A stretch of DNA of 64,000 bases from G11 sp947167445. GTDB lineage: Bacteria; Bacillota; Clostridia; Lachnospirales; Lachnospiraceae. The DNA lies in assembly GCA_947167445.1 (NCBI GenBank), contig CAMVID010000001.1, positions 248,001 through 312,000 on the forward strand, in the 5' to 3' direction. The position numbers were made by a program, and so were the translations under genes. Under the pieces are notes generated by a model. It ran no database searches. It was not told the DNA's origin and saw only the letters and a list, made by a program, of their open reading frames with translations. This document shows, piece by piece, positions 51,230-60,552 of this stretch. Within the stretch, counting starts at the first letter, position 1, and every line of letters starts with the position of its first letter.

Positions 51230-52939
51230 ATGAAAGTCAGAAGATTCAGCATCACCAACAAATTGATATTTGTTGTAATTATTCTGTTTCTGATTTCAGA
51301 CATTATCCTGGGGTATGTATCATACAAAAAGTCCTACGATATGCTTGATAAGCAGATTAAGAGCAACACAGAAAGTATCGCGTCAGCTGTGGCCGCAATG
51401 ATAGACGGCTCCATCGTCGCTTCCGTACAGCCCGGCGAAGAAGCAACCGAGGATTACTTAGCGGTAAGTTATGATTTGACTTCATTCCTTGACAGCACAG
51501 GCGTCGAGTATGTTTATACAATAAGGCCCAACGGAAACGGCGGCATGGAATATGCCATAGACGCTCAGATTGAAGATTATTCCGCAATTGGCGACGAATT
51601 TGATGACGAAGAAGCTGCACCGGCATTAAAGGGCACCGTAGTTTCAAGCAGCGAGCCTTATACAGATGATTGGGGAACCCATCTTTCCGCCTATGCACCA
51701 ATATATGTTGACAGTGCTGTTGTTGGAGCTGTTGGCGTTGATGTCAGCATGGAATGGGTATCCGCACAGACATCTGCGCTGGTAAAACAGATTATTCTCA
51801 TCTGTGTAATCGTTGTGGTTGTGGGGGCAATTATTCTTATTATCATAAGCAGGGCCTTAAGCAGAAGCTTCTCTCTTCTTAATGATAAAATCGTCGAACT
51901 CACAAACGGCGACGGAGACCTTACAAAGCAGATAGATATTACTTCTGGTGACGAATTCGAAGTAATCGGAGGCAATATTAATAAGCTCATTGATTTTATA
52001 AGGAGCATGCTGCTGTCAATTCACAGTGAATCAAATAAGCTAAACAGTGCTTCCACCCATATAGCAGACAATGTCCGCGGAGCTCTCAATGAGGCCCAGT
52101 CAATATCAGATATAATTGCCGATATGAACGGCACTATGGCAGATACGGCCTCTTCAATTAATGAAATCAATTCTCTTATGTCAGATATAACAGATTCATT
52201 CGGTGAGATTGTAAAAGAGATTGACGGAGGACGTGATTTTGCTCACGAAGTAAAAGGCTCTGCCTCAGGAATCGGTGCAACCGCCTCGAAAGAACGTACC
52301 ACCACCGAAGAAAAGGTTGCCAAAATGGCAGCTGCAGTTACTGATCAGATTGAGCGTTCAAAGGCTGTTAAACGAATTGAAGATCTTACAGGAAACATCA
52401 TCTCAATTGCCAACCAAACCAACCTTCTGGCACTTAATGCTTCCATCGAAGCCGCTCGTGCCGGTGACGCAGGCCGAGGCTTTGCAGTTGTTGCTACCGA
52501 GATTGGTGACCTTGCCAACAACTCCCAGGCCGCCGCTACGGAAATCCAGACTGTTTCAGCCGAGGTTATCGCCGCAGTTAACGGTCTGTCAGACGAAGCT
52601 CAGTCACTACTTAAATTTGTAAACGATACCACCCTTGCAAGCTTTGAGAATCTCGCCAAGACCAGCGAAGAATATCAGCAGTCTGCTGAGCGTATATCGG
52701 AAATGATGGAAAGATTTGCTGATGCATCAGCTCAAATCCAGAGAAGCATTGACCAGATCCGCGAATCTACGGAATCGGTTAACAGCGCTGTTGAAGAAGT
52801 GGTTAAAGGCGTTTCAACCGCTGCTGAAAAATCTGTGGAAATGTCCGACAACATGTCAAAGATTGATGTTGATGCCGCCAACAGCAATGATATATCCAAT
52901 CAGCTCAAAACCGAAGTCGGCAAGTTTAAACTCGAATAA
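51230..52939 (+). CDS. Methyl-accepting chemotaxis protein
   Basis: A 569-residue transmembrane chemoreceptor signalling to CheA/CheW. Membrane helix 1 is at 12-31 (IFVVIILFLISDIILGYVSY), an external sensor region spans about 32-180, helix 2 is at about 187-209 (IILICVIVVVVGAIILIII), and a HAMP and signalling domain follow. The CheA-contact hairpin tip is intact (NQTNLLALNASIEAARAGDA). The ATG at 51230 (MKVRRFSITNK) is chosen over an in-frame ATG 72 bases upstream because AAGGAG precedes it and the membrane helix then has a normal position. No chemotaxis operon is adjacent. A TTGACA at 51112 may be its -35. Confidence 0.93.
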   Translation: MKVRRFSITNKLIFVVIILFLISDIILGYVSYKKSYDMLDKQIKSNTESIASAVAAMIDGSIVASVQPGEEATEDYLAVSYDLTSFLDSTGVEYVYTIRPNGNGGMEYAIDAQIEDYSAIGDEFDDEEAAPALKGTVVSSSEPYTDDWGTHLSAYAPIYVDSAVVGAVGVDVSMEWVSAQTSALVKQIILICVIVVVVGAIILIIISRALSRSFSLLNDKIVELTNGDGDLTKQIDITSGDEFEVIGGNINKLIDFIRSMLLSIHSESNKLNSASTHIADNVRGALNEAQSISDIIADMNGTMADTASSINEINSLMSDITDSFGEIVKEIDGGRDFAHEVKGSASGIGATASKERTTTEEKVAKMAAAVTDQIERSKAVKRIEDLTGNIISIANQTNLLALNASIEAARAGDAGRGFAVVATEIGDLANNSQAAATEIQTVSAEVIAAVNGLSDEAQSLLKFVNDTTLASFENLAKTSEEYQQSAERISEMMERFADASAQIQRSIDQIRESTESVNSAVEEVVKGVSTAAEKSVEMSDNMSKIDVDAANSNDISNQLKTEVGKFKLE

Positions 52940-52955
52940 GAGCCATACATTCCAA

Positions 52956-52984
52956 GGGCTGCCGTAATCGGCAGTCCTTTTTTA
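52956..52984 (+). terminator. Terminator after the chemotaxis receptor
   Basis: GGGCTGCCG pairs with CGGCAGTCC around a TAAT loop (52956-52977), followed by TTTTTTAATT. Confidence 0.9.
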
Positions 52985-53094
52985 ATTATTTATTCATAAA
53001 TGTTAAAGTTTTATAAATATTTAGCCCATAACCTTGCCTAATTACGACATTTTTTGATAGTATATTAATACATCTTTTGAACAGGAGGGAACTT

Positions 53095-54468
53095 ATGGAT
53101 TATACACTGGGAAACCCCTATTCGGTTGTAACACCCGAAATTGCCCGCATGGCCGAAATGTGCCAGAAAGCGGATATCATAGATACGGAATTATATACTA
53201 AGCTCGATGTTAAGAGGGGTCTTCGTGACCTTAACGGCAAGGGGGTATTGGCGGGTCTTACCAATATCTCTGATGTTCATGCCAAAGAAATCGTTGATGG
53301 CAAGGAAGTGCCTGTTGCAGGGCAGCTCTATTACAGGGGCTATAATGTGGAAGATCTGGTCAAGGGCTTTACATCCGAAGACCGCTTTGGCTATGAGGAG
53401 ATGGCCTATCTTCTGCTTTACGGAAAGCTTCCAAGTGCAAGTGAATTGGAGGAGTTTAAGCGTATTCTTTTCGGTTATCGCTCCCTTCCCACCAATTTCG
53501 TCAGGGACATCATCATGAAAGCACCAAGCCGTGACATGATGAATACTCTTGCAAGAAGCGTGCTTACCCTTTACTCCTACGACGATTATGAGGATGACAC
53601 TTCTCTTCCAAACGTATTAAGACAGTGTCTGCAGCTTATAAGCCTTTTCCCTCAATTGGCTATTTACGGCTATCACGCGTATCACCATTACTATAATGGT
53701 AAAAGCTTATATATCCACCATCCCAGACAGGACCTTTCCACTGCGGAGCATATACTGTATCTTTTAAGATCCAACAAGAAGTTTACGGATCTTGAAGCAA
53801 AGATTCTTGATATAGCCCTGGTTCTTCATATGGAGCATGGCGGAGGTAATAACTCATCCTTCACAACCCACGTTGTAACATCAAGTATGACAGATACTTA
53901 CTCTACCATTGCTGCAGCCTTAGGTTCACTTAAGGGTCCCAGACATGGTGGTGCCAACATCAAAGTTGTTCAGATGTTTGACGACTTAAAGAGACACGTC
54001 AAGAACTGGGAAAATGATGATGAGGTTGCTGTATATCTCGAGAAGCTTTTAAATAAAGAAGCCTTTGACAATGCGGGATTAATATACGGCGTCGGCCATG
54101 CAATTTACTCTAAGTCTGACCCCAGAGCCGTAATCTTTAAATCCTTTGTTGAAAAGCTTTCTGAAGAGAAGGGTCTTCACAAAGAGTTTGAGCTATATAA
54201 CAGAGTCGAGAATCTGGCTCCCGATGTAATCAGTAAATCCAGACAGATGTATAAGGGCGTCAGTGTAAACGTAGACTTCTACTCGGGATTCGTTTACAGA
54301 ATGCTCGGTCTTCCCCTTCAGCTATACACTCCCATCTTCGCAATTGCAAGAATTGCCGGCTGGAGTGCACATCGCCTTGAAGAACTGGCCAACAACGGAA
54401 AGATTATAAGACCCGCATATAAACCGGTTTGTGAACATAAAGACTACATAGATATGAATAAGCGTTAA
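53095..54468 (+). CDS. Citrate synthase
   Basis: Condenses oxaloacetate and acetyl-CoA to citrate. The 457-residue protein has the N-terminal helical part (VAGQLYYRGYNVEDLV near 80) and active-site blocks HMEHGGGNNSSFTTHVVTS near 250, GPRHGGANIKV near 285, GVGHAIYSKSDPRA near 335 and VNVDFYSGFVYRMLG near 400. ATG 53095 is chosen over an in-frame TTG 18 bases upstream because AGGAGG lies between them, 6-11 bases before the ATG. A possible promoter is TTGCCT at 53034 with TAGTAT at 53058 (18 bases). Aconitase and isocitrate dehydrogenase genes are not in the window. Confidence 0.95.
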   Translation: MDYTLGNPYSVVTPEIARMAEMCQKADIIDTELYTKLDVKRGLRDLNGKGVLAGLTNISDVHAKEIVDGKEVPVAGQLYYRGYNVEDLVKGFTSEDRFGYEEMAYLLLYGKLPSASELEEFKRILFGYRSLPTNFVRDIIMKAPSRDMMNTLARSVLTLYSYDDYEDDTSLPNVLRQCLQLISLFPQLAIYGYHAYHHYYNGKSLYIHHPRQDLSTAEHILYLLRSNKKFTDLEAKILDIALVLHMEHGGGNNSSFTTHVVTSSMTDTYSTIAAALGSLKGPRHGGANIKVVQMFDDLKRHVKNWENDDEVAVYLEKLLNKEAFDNAGLIYGVGHAIYSKSDPRAVIFKSFVEKLSEEKGLHKEFELYNRVENLAPDVISKSRQMYKGVSVNVDFYSGFVYRMLGLPLQLYTPIFAIARIAGWSAHRLEELANNGKIIRPAYKPVCEHKDYIDMNKR

Positions 54469-54473
54469 AATAA

Positions 54474-54498
54474 AGAGCTCGGCTAAACGCCGAGCTCT
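54474..54498. terminator. Bidirectional terminator between citrate synthase and the GH2 gene
   Basis: A perfect 10-base inverted repeat (AGAGCTCGGC, 54474-54483 with 54489-54498) with a 5-base loop, placed between convergent stops; the plus side continues GATTATTTGTTT and the minus side TTATTTTAA. Confidence 0.85.
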
Positions 54499-54511
54499 GA
54501 TTATTTGTTTA

Positions 54512-56896
54512 TTATTCCAATTCACCCGCCACAACAGGTTCAGCTGATGTGATTGCAAAGAAGTTGTCCTTAAATATGATATCTTCTTCTCTGCCCTCAA
54601 GAAATACGTAGGGTACAAATGTAGGTGATGAAATCCAGGTGGTCTTCTGTCCTTTCTCAAACTCAACCTTAAGAATGGGTGTTTCAATTTTGAGATCCTT
54701 AATTGGAACGAAGGTTGCCCATTCATTGTAATCATTGAAACTCATCTCAACGAATACATTATCGAGATTAAGCTCAGAATTATTCTCAAACAGCTCTGTA
54801 AAGTCATGTTCAAACACTTTAACTGCAGCAAACCTTGGAACAAAGATTTCCTGTCTTTCCTCAAACTCAGTCTTGAAATCCATGGTCTTAAGTCTGAAAC
54901 TGCAAAGAGTTGTGATTCTCTGAGGGCTTTCGTTTGATACCCAGAATTCAACCTTTTTATCCTTTATTACAATGCTTGGAGCTATTGGAGCATAGAACTT
55001 CCTTGCCATGTAATGAAGAGCTTTGTATCTTCCGTAGTAGTCAATACTTGACCAGGAAGCAACCGGCCAGTCATCGTTAAACTGCCAGTAAAGACTTCCC
55101 ATGCAGCGGCCTCTGTTTCTTCTCATGTGATCAACCGCCGTCTTCATTGCAATACCCTGCATAATCTGACTGTCAAGAACCAGCTCCTCGAAGTTTGCAG
55201 GCTCCTTGAAGCATTCCTTAAGATAAGCGAGAATCTTCTCATTTGCGGAAGGATTCTTCTGGTGTGATTCCATAATCTCGGAATCAATTCTAAGGTCATC
55301 TTCCTTCTCGATAAACTCAGCAATGGTCTTCATTGAAGGGAAGGACTGGAAACCAAATTCAGAAAGGAATCTGAAATAATGATTCTCATAATCCCTGAAG
55401 GGCTTCATTCCATGCCATACCTTCCAGTAGTGGCTGTCACCATCGTTTTCATTGTCGGGATCATCAAAGCCACCGCCCTTTGAAGGTGATGAAGGTACAT
55501 AGAATGTATCAGGTGCATAGCGTTTGCAAAGGTCGGGGATCAGCTCCTCGAACTGCTCTAAATAATCTTTTCTTAAAGTATCTGAATGGTGCTTAGTAAT
55601 CTCCCATTCAAGCCATGCAACTTCCATCTCGTTATTACCGCAAAGGAGTCCAAGACATGCATGGTTTCTGATACGCTTGGTAACATATCTGATTTCTGCC
55701 TTAATAAGGTCTCTGAATTTCTCGCCACCCTCAAGGCTTGATTCCAAATCATAGACATTGCAGGCAAACATGAAATCCTGCCAAAGAAAAATACCGGCTT
55801 CATCGCAAAGGTCGTAGAACTTATCTCTGGGATAGAATCCGCCACCCCAAACTCTTAAGCAGTTGAAGTTTGCGAATTTGGCTGCTCTAATATCCCTCTC
55901 CAGAGTCTCATCATCGATAAGACCATAGAAACAGTTATCAGGAATATAGTCCGCACCCATGGCAAATATTTTGTGTCCGTTAACGGTAAAGGCGAACTCT
56001 TTGCCCCACTCATCCTTGTTACGGGAAACCGTAAGAGTTCTCAGACCAACGCGGGTGCTTAATTCATCACTCTCACCTGTTGTGCGGCTTGTTGCGGTTA
56101 CTTTTACAGTATATAAAGGCTGGTCGCCGTAGCCTGCAGGCCACCAGTACTCAGGATTATAAATCTCAATCTCTCTGAAGAATTCTCCCTCGTAAATCTT
56201 ATCTCCCGCAGGGTCAAATACTTCTGTTTTGATATCCGCTTCGACAATGCCGATGCCCTGGGAGAAAACCTTAAGACCAACCACACCCTCACCAAGGTTG
56301 TGATCCTGTCTAACCCAGACATCATCAAGTCTCACTTCATCATATGCGATAATCTCCATGGGCTCATAGATACCGCAGTCAGGAAGCTGAGGACCCCAAT
56401 CCCAGCCGAAACTGGAATGTGATTTTCTGATGTACTGGGAATTAGCCATGGTACCGGTGTTAATCATGGTGATTTCTCTGTCGGCACCGGGTTTTACGGA
56501 ATTCACAAGTCTTGTAGCCGAGAAGAATCTGAATTCCAGTTCATTCTGGGCCTTAAGAATATCTGATACATCAATTCTGTATTTAATGTGTGCATTCTCG
56601 CAGTGTCTGATTTTCTGTCCATTCAAGTAAACATCACAGACCGTATCAATGCTCTTAAGAATAAGTTCTTTCTTTTTCTTCTTAAGAACATCATCTTCTA
56701 CAACAAAAACTCCCCTGACAACGAAATCATTGTCAAGGAAGTCTCTTACTTTGTACTCATTAACCCCAATGTACGGGTTGGGAATATCACCGGAAACAAC
56801 GAATGACTGCATTGCGGACCCGGGAATATCAAACTTCTTCCAATCGTCAGAACCCGAAACTGAAATCTTGAAAATTCCTTCTAATACTCTCTTCAA
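54512..56896 (-). CDS. Glycoside hydrolase family 2, beta-mannosidase-like
   Basis: A 794-residue GH2 enzyme without signal peptide, so probably cytoplasmic, cleaving terminal beta-mannose from mannan-oligosaccharides. An N-terminal jelly roll (NPYIGVNEYKVRDFLDND; WDWGPQLPDCGIYEP) and an Ig-like domain precede the catalytic barrel: LRVWGGGFYPRDKFYDLCDE, the acid/base in CGNNEMEVAW near 430, and the nucleophile in RFLSEFGFQSFPS near 515. These motifs favour beta-mannosidase over galactosidase or glucuronidase. Translation starts at TTG 56896 behind GGGGGTG. It is co-directional with thrC upstream, 31 bases away. Confidence 0.88.
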   Translation of the reverse strand: MKRVLEGIFKISVSGSDDWKKFDIPGSAMQSFVVSGDIPNPYIGVNEYKVRDFLDNDFVVRGVFVVEDDVLKKKKKELILKSIDTVCDVYLNGQKIRHCENAHIKYRIDVSDILKAQNELEFRFFSATRLVNSVKPGADREITMINTGTMANSQYIRKSHSSFGWDWGPQLPDCGIYEPMEIIAYDEVRLDDVWVRQDHNLGEGVVGLKVFSQGIGIVEADIKTEVFDPAGDKIYEGEFFREIEIYNPEYWWPAGYGDQPLYTVKVTATSRTTGESDELSTRVGLRTLTVSRNKDEWGKEFAFTVNGHKIFAMGADYIPDNCFYGLIDDETLERDIRAAKFANFNCLRVWGGGFYPRDKFYDLCDEAGIFLWQDFMFACNVYDLESSLEGGEKFRDLIKAEIRYVTKRIRNHACLGLLCGNNEMEVAWLEWEITKHHSDTLRKDYLEQFEELIPDLCKRYAPDTFYVPSSPSKGGGFDDPDNENDGDSHYWKVWHGMKPFRDYENHYFRFLSEFGFQSFPSMKTIAEFIEKEDDLRIDSEIMESHQKNPSANEKILAYLKECFKEPANFEELVLDSQIMQGIAMKTAVDHMRRNRGRCMGSLYWQFNDDWPVASWSSIDYYGRYKALHYMARKFYAPIAPSIVIKDKKVEFWVSNESPQRITTLCSFRLKTMDFKTEFEERQEIFVPRFAAVKVFEHDFTELFENNSELNLDNVFVEMSFNDYNEWATFVPIKDLKIETPILKVEFEKGQKTTWISSPTFVPYVFLEGREEDIIFKDNFFAITSAEPVVAGELE

Positions 56897-56927
56897 TTCA
56901 ACACCCCCATATAATATATATGTTTAA

Positions 56928-58418
56928 TTACAATCCCAAAATGTCACAGACTGTGTCGCACATCTTGTCCTTGTCACAGACTGTATTGTGAAGCACCTTG
57001 GCATTTCTGATATCTTCGATTGCCTTAGGAACCTTTACGTTAGCGACCTTGGAAAGCTCGTCAACCAGCTCGAAATCTCCTGCCTTGTCACAGTCACCCT
57101 TTAAAGCTTCCATTACACTTCTTGTAAACTTGAAAGGACTGGCTGTTGAAGCAATAACCGCAGGAGTCTTATCATCACCTGTATCCTTTGCAAACTTCTC
57201 ATATACGCAGGCTGCTACAGCCGTATGAGTATCGATTACATATCCGCAATCGTCATAAATCTTCTTGATTGTGTCTGCACACTCTTTGGTGTTTGCCCAG
57301 TTTCCGTAGAAATCCTTAAGTCCCTCTTTCATCTCAGAGGTAATTGAGTATTTGCCGGAATCCTTAAGGCTGCCCATAAGCTCAGCGCACTTGGATGCAT
57401 TGTTGCCTGCAATCTTATAAATCAATCTCTCAAGGTTACTTGAAATAAGGATATCCATGGAAGGAGATGTGGTAAGTATGAAATCTCTGTTTCTGTCGTA
57501 ATCTCCTGTTCCGAAGAAATCATATAAAACCTTGTTATCATTTGATGCGCAAACTAACTTCTTAATGGGAAGTCCCATGTTCTTTGCATAAAATGCCGCA
57601 AGGATGTTACCAAAGTTTCCGGTGGGAACAACTACATTGATTTCATCCCCGGATTTGATCTTCTCCTCTTTAAGAAGGGTTGCGTAAGCATATACATAAT
57701 AAACAATCTGAGGAACGAGACGACCGATGTTAATGGAGTTTGCGGATGAGAACTGCATTCCCGCATCACTCATTCTCTTCTTCATTCCCTCATCTGAGAA
57801 AATCGCCTTAACTCCGCTTTGAGCATCGTCGAAGTTTCCTCTGATGGCAACTACATGGGTGTTGTCACCGGTCTGAGTAACCATCTGTTTCTCCTGGATA
57901 GGGCTGACGCCATCCTTGGGGTAAAAAACAATAATCTCCGTTCCGGGAACATCGGCAAAACCTGCAAGTGCTGCCTTTCCTGTATCACCTGAAGTAGCTG
58001 TAAGAATAACAATCTTCTTATCCATCTTGTTCTTCTTTGCAGAAGTAGTCATAAGATGAGGAAGAATTGATAATGCCATATCCTTAAAAGCGATTGTTGC
58101 TCCGTGGAAAAGTTCAAGGTAATATGTGTTTCCCACTTCAACAAGGGGAGCGATGGCCTCTGTGTCAAATTTAGAATCATACGCTTTTTCAATACAGTTC
58201 TTAAGCTCATCTTCTGTAAAGTCTGTAAGGAACTGCTTCATTACCTTGTAGGCAACTTCTTTATATTCCATCTTAGCAAGTTCTTCCAAAGAACAATCAA
58301 GAGAGGGAATACTGTCGGGAACATATAATCCGCCATCCGGTGCCAGGCCTCGTAATATGGCCATGGAGGGGGTTACCGCTTCCTTATCTCCTCTTGTGCT
58401 AAAATACTTCAACTCCAT
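56928..58418 (-). CDS. thrC: Threonine synthase
   Basis: PLP enzyme converting O-phosphohomoserine to threonine. The 496-residue long form starts MELKYFSTRGDKEAVTPSMA, with the PLP lysine in LFHGATIAFKDMALSILPHL near residue 110, TATSGDTGKAALAGFADV, and GNFGNILAAFYAKNMG. Length fits the fungal/enteric-like class. The ATG is preceded by AAGGAGA, which lies in the last codons of the upstream AP2-type gene; only 3 bases separate the two genes. Confidence 0.96.
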   Translation of the reverse strand: MELKYFSTRGDKEAVTPSMAILRGLAPDGGLYVPDSIPSLDCSLEELAKMEYKEVAYKVMKQFLTDFTEDELKNCIEKAYDSKFDTEAIAPLVEVGNTYYLELFHGATIAFKDMALSILPHLMTTSAKKNKMDKKIVILTATSGDTGKAALAGFADVPGTEIIVFYPKDGVSPIQEKQMVTQTGDNTHVVAIRGNFDDAQSGVKAIFSDEGMKKRMSDAGMQFSSANSINIGRLVPQIVYYVYAYATLLKEEKIKSGDEINVVVPTGNFGNILAAFYAKNMGLPIKKLVCASNDNKVLYDFFGTGDYDRNRDFILTTSPSMDILISSNLERLIYKIAGNNASKCAELMGSLKDSGKYSITSEMKEGLKDFYGNWANTKECADTIKKIYDDCGYVIDTHTAVAACVYEKFAKDTGDDKTPAVIASTASPFKFTRSVMEALKGDCDKAGDFELVDELSKVANVKVPKAIEDIRNAKVLHNTVCDKDKMCDTVCDILGL

Positions 58419-58421
58419 TTG

Positions 58422-59243
58422 TTACTTGTCTCCTTTCGGGGGTACATTATAATTAACTATCTTCTCAGATATAATAAGTCTCGAATACATATCAGCATAC
58501 TGCCTTGGGGACAAACTTTCAATATAATTCGGCGAAAAATTCTTATGAAATCCATTCCTTTTTAGTATATCTATGGCCTTGTTATATGCCACAGCCGCCT
58601 CTTCCGCAGTTCTGTACGTCCCAACAAGATAGTTGCCATTTATGTGTATGTGTGCCTGATACACATTGACATTCTTTTTCTTCTTCTGTTTAACCCCGTG
58701 ATAGGAATTTATGATGTGAATATTCTCATATCTGAAATCCGTGGGGTCATCATTGTAGAACTCGTAGTCTTTTCCCAAAACAGCATTACTCATGATTCCG
58801 TAACGGTTCATGATATTGTACTGCATTCCATACTCAGCAACGAAAAAATGTCCGTTTCTTCGCATGATTTTGTGGGATGAATAATAGAACAAATCGTCCA
58901 TATCAAATTTAAACACAAAGTCGGGAGAAAGGTAATAATAGAAAAACTTCTCCTGGAGATAAATGGGATTAGCAATATAAATGTCGTTATCCCTTAAATT
59001 GATAATGGAAACATATTTATCAAACTGTATGGATGGATTGATTTTGTTGTATGCGTCAATCTTTATGCTTGAATCGTGAAGCAGAGCATCCGCATCCTTG
59101 TAAGCCAGATGGGCTTCGAACATAGAGTCATAACTGCCCAGACTTATATGCTTACGCTTATAAGTCATTGAGGCTCTGTAATACTCGGTTCCGTCTTTTT
59201 TCTTAGCGGGGTAAACACCCGGTAGGGATTTTCCTTTGGCCAT
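58422..59243 (-). CDS. AP2-domain protein with degenerate HNH core
   Basis: A 273-residue protein with an AP2-type DNA-binding unit at each end: LPGVYPAKKKDGTEYYRAS and HISLGSYDSMFEAHLAYKDA (about 8-52), then VYQAHIHINGNYLVGTYRTA followed by EEAAVAYNKAIDIL (about 195-235). The middle has the end of an HNH_3-type homing-endonuclease fold (NDDPTDFRYENIHII), but the position of the catalytic HH reads YEFYN, so nuclease activity is probably lost. A Tyr/Phe-rich segment of about 90 residues (70-160) is unlike the family. The start is ATG 59243 (MAKGKSLPG) or GTG 9 bases upstream. It precedes thrC by 3 bases. Possibly a domesticated homing-endonuclease descendant. Confidence 0.75.
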   Translation of the reverse strand: MAKGKSLPGVYPAKKKDGTEYYRASMTYKRKHISLGSYDSMFEAHLAYKDADALLHDSSIKIDAYNKINPSIQFDKYVSIINLRDNDIYIANPIYLQEKFFYYYLSPDFVFKFDMDDLFYYSSHKIMRRNGHFFVAEYGMQYNIMNRYGIMSNAVLGKDYEFYNDDPTDFRYENIHIINSYHGVKQKKKKNVNVYQAHIHINGNYLVGTYRTAEEAAVAYNKAIDILKRNGFHKNFSPNYIESLSPRQYADMYSRLIISEKIVNYNVPPKGDK

Positions 59244-59275
59244 GTCGTTCACCGTCTAAAGATTGAAAACTAAGT

Positions 59276-60487
59276 TTATTTATTGGAGTAATCAAGGAAG
59301 CAAATGTTAAGGTTTGCAGGTCCTGTAATGCCGTTAACTTTACCCGATGTGGTATACTGCCACATGGAGAATTTATAGGGATAATCGGGAAGGTCCCCGG
59401 GTTGCGAGAGCCAAACCTCATAGCCCGCCAGCTTGGTAAGATCCACTTCCTTAATAAGCCATTCCTTATTCCCGTAGAGGCTTGGTCTGTAACCCTTTGC
59501 ACTGATGGCGTCCATAAAGGTCTTGGCAATGGTGGTCTTATCGGCCTTCGATAAGCCCTCTATCCTTGCGGTGTCGTTCTCCACAAATTCCATATCATAG
59601 GCTATTGGATATGTGATCTTGTATTCGCCTATGGCATTAAGAACCACGTTGGCTTCCTCGGCAGCTTCCTCAACAGTAACTGCCTGTGAGTAGAAATATA
59701 AGCCGATTCCAAGGCCTGCATCACTGGCTTTCTTAATGTTGTCGGCGAAGAATTCGTCAATGGTGATAGTTCCCGAGCTGTAGCCTCTGCCGCCAACCTT
59801 TAGCATTACAAAGTCAACGCCTGCATCCTTAAGAGCATAGAAGTCAACATTCCCCTGATATTTTGAGATGTCGGTTCCCCAGAAGGATTGGTTCTTGCCG
59901 TCATCCTCATATTTGAGAATTCCGTTTTGTATTGTAAACTTGGTCAGATCATAGTTGTTTCTGGTCAGATAGTTACTGATCGCAACCCACTCTTCCGTAC
60001 CGTCCCGGTACTTGACCAGTGTATGCTTTCCGTCGTCTGAAGGGTCCTTGGTATCTTTGTTCTCTTCTTCGGACTTAGTGTCATCTGTCTTATCCGTGGT
60101 CTTATCTTTATCCTCAGACTTCTTTTCTGCGTCTGCCTTCTCTTTTTCGTTAGTGGTGTCGGTGGTTTCCTTGTTATCCTTGTCTTTCTTCTTATTGTAA
60201 TCAGAGAAAATCTCCAGATCATCCGGGTGAAGCTTCTCTTTCTCCCCTCCGAGAATTGACTCGGTACTGGGCATTCCGTATATGTCCGTCTCCTCTTCGG
60301 CGTTGACTTGCGCCGGCTTCGTCGACACCGATGACGACTGTTTCTTCTTATTTGCATTGCCGGAGATTACAAGAACCACAGCAAGAATAAGCAAAATAAA
60401 TAAAGACACGAGAATAAAAATCGCCGTGCCGCTCATCCTTTCATTGCCATATTCAAAATTGTCGTCGTAGTTGTCATTAAGTTTCAT
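59276..60487 (-). CDS. Membrane-anchored GH25 lysozyme-like muramidase
   Basis: A 403-residue protein: short cytoplasmic head, one membrane helix at about 20-43 (TAIFILVSLFILLILAVVLV), an external, very polar linker of about 130 residues rich in Lys, Asp and Thr, and a C-terminal GH25 domain from about 205. GH25 cuts the MurNAc-GlcNAc bond in peptidoglycan. The catalytic residues are in WGTDISKYQGNVDF and in YPIAYDMEFVEND (Asp-x-Glu), with LKVGGRGYSSG and WLSQPGDLPDYPYKFSMWQY also conserved. The start codon lies only 6 bases after a TATAAT box, so the mRNA may be leaderless. Confidence 0.9.
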   Translation of the reverse strand: MKLNDNYDDNFEYGNERMSGTAIFILVSLFILLILAVVLVISGNANKKKQSSSVSTKPAQVNAEEETDIYGMPSTESILGGEKEKLHPDDLEIFSDYNKKKDKDNKETTDTTNEKEKADAEKKSEDKDKTTDKTDDTKSEEENKDTKDPSDDGKHTLVKYRDGTEEWVAISNYLTRNNYDLTKFTIQNGILKYEDDGKNQSFWGTDISKYQGNVDFYALKDAGVDFVMLKVGGRGYSSGTITIDEFFADNIKKASDAGLGIGLYFYSQAVTVEEAAEEANVVLNAIGEYKITYPIAYDMEFVENDTARIEGLSKADKTTIAKTFMDAISAKGYRPSLYGNKEWLIKEVDLTKLAGYEVWLSQPGDLPDYPYKFSMWQYTTSGKVNGITGPANLNICFLDYSNK

Positions 60488-60493
60488 GACGAT

Positions 60494-60545
60494 ATTATAT
60501 CACACATCAGGCTCCCTTGACTAAACTAAGTCATTTTTGTATATT
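60494..60545. promoter_or_regulatory. Overlapping divergent promoters of GH25 and apbE
   Basis: Minus strand: -10 TATAAT at 60499-60494 with TG one base upstream (extended -10), and a -35 position falling on 60522-60517. Plus strand: -35 TTGACT at 60517-60522 and -10 TATATT at 60540-60545, 17 bases apart. The two promoters share the same -35 base pairs, and each -10 lies 6-7 bases from a start codon, so the two cannot be occupied at once and both mRNAs may be leaderless. Confidence 0.55.
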
Positions 60546-60552
60546 CAAGGAT

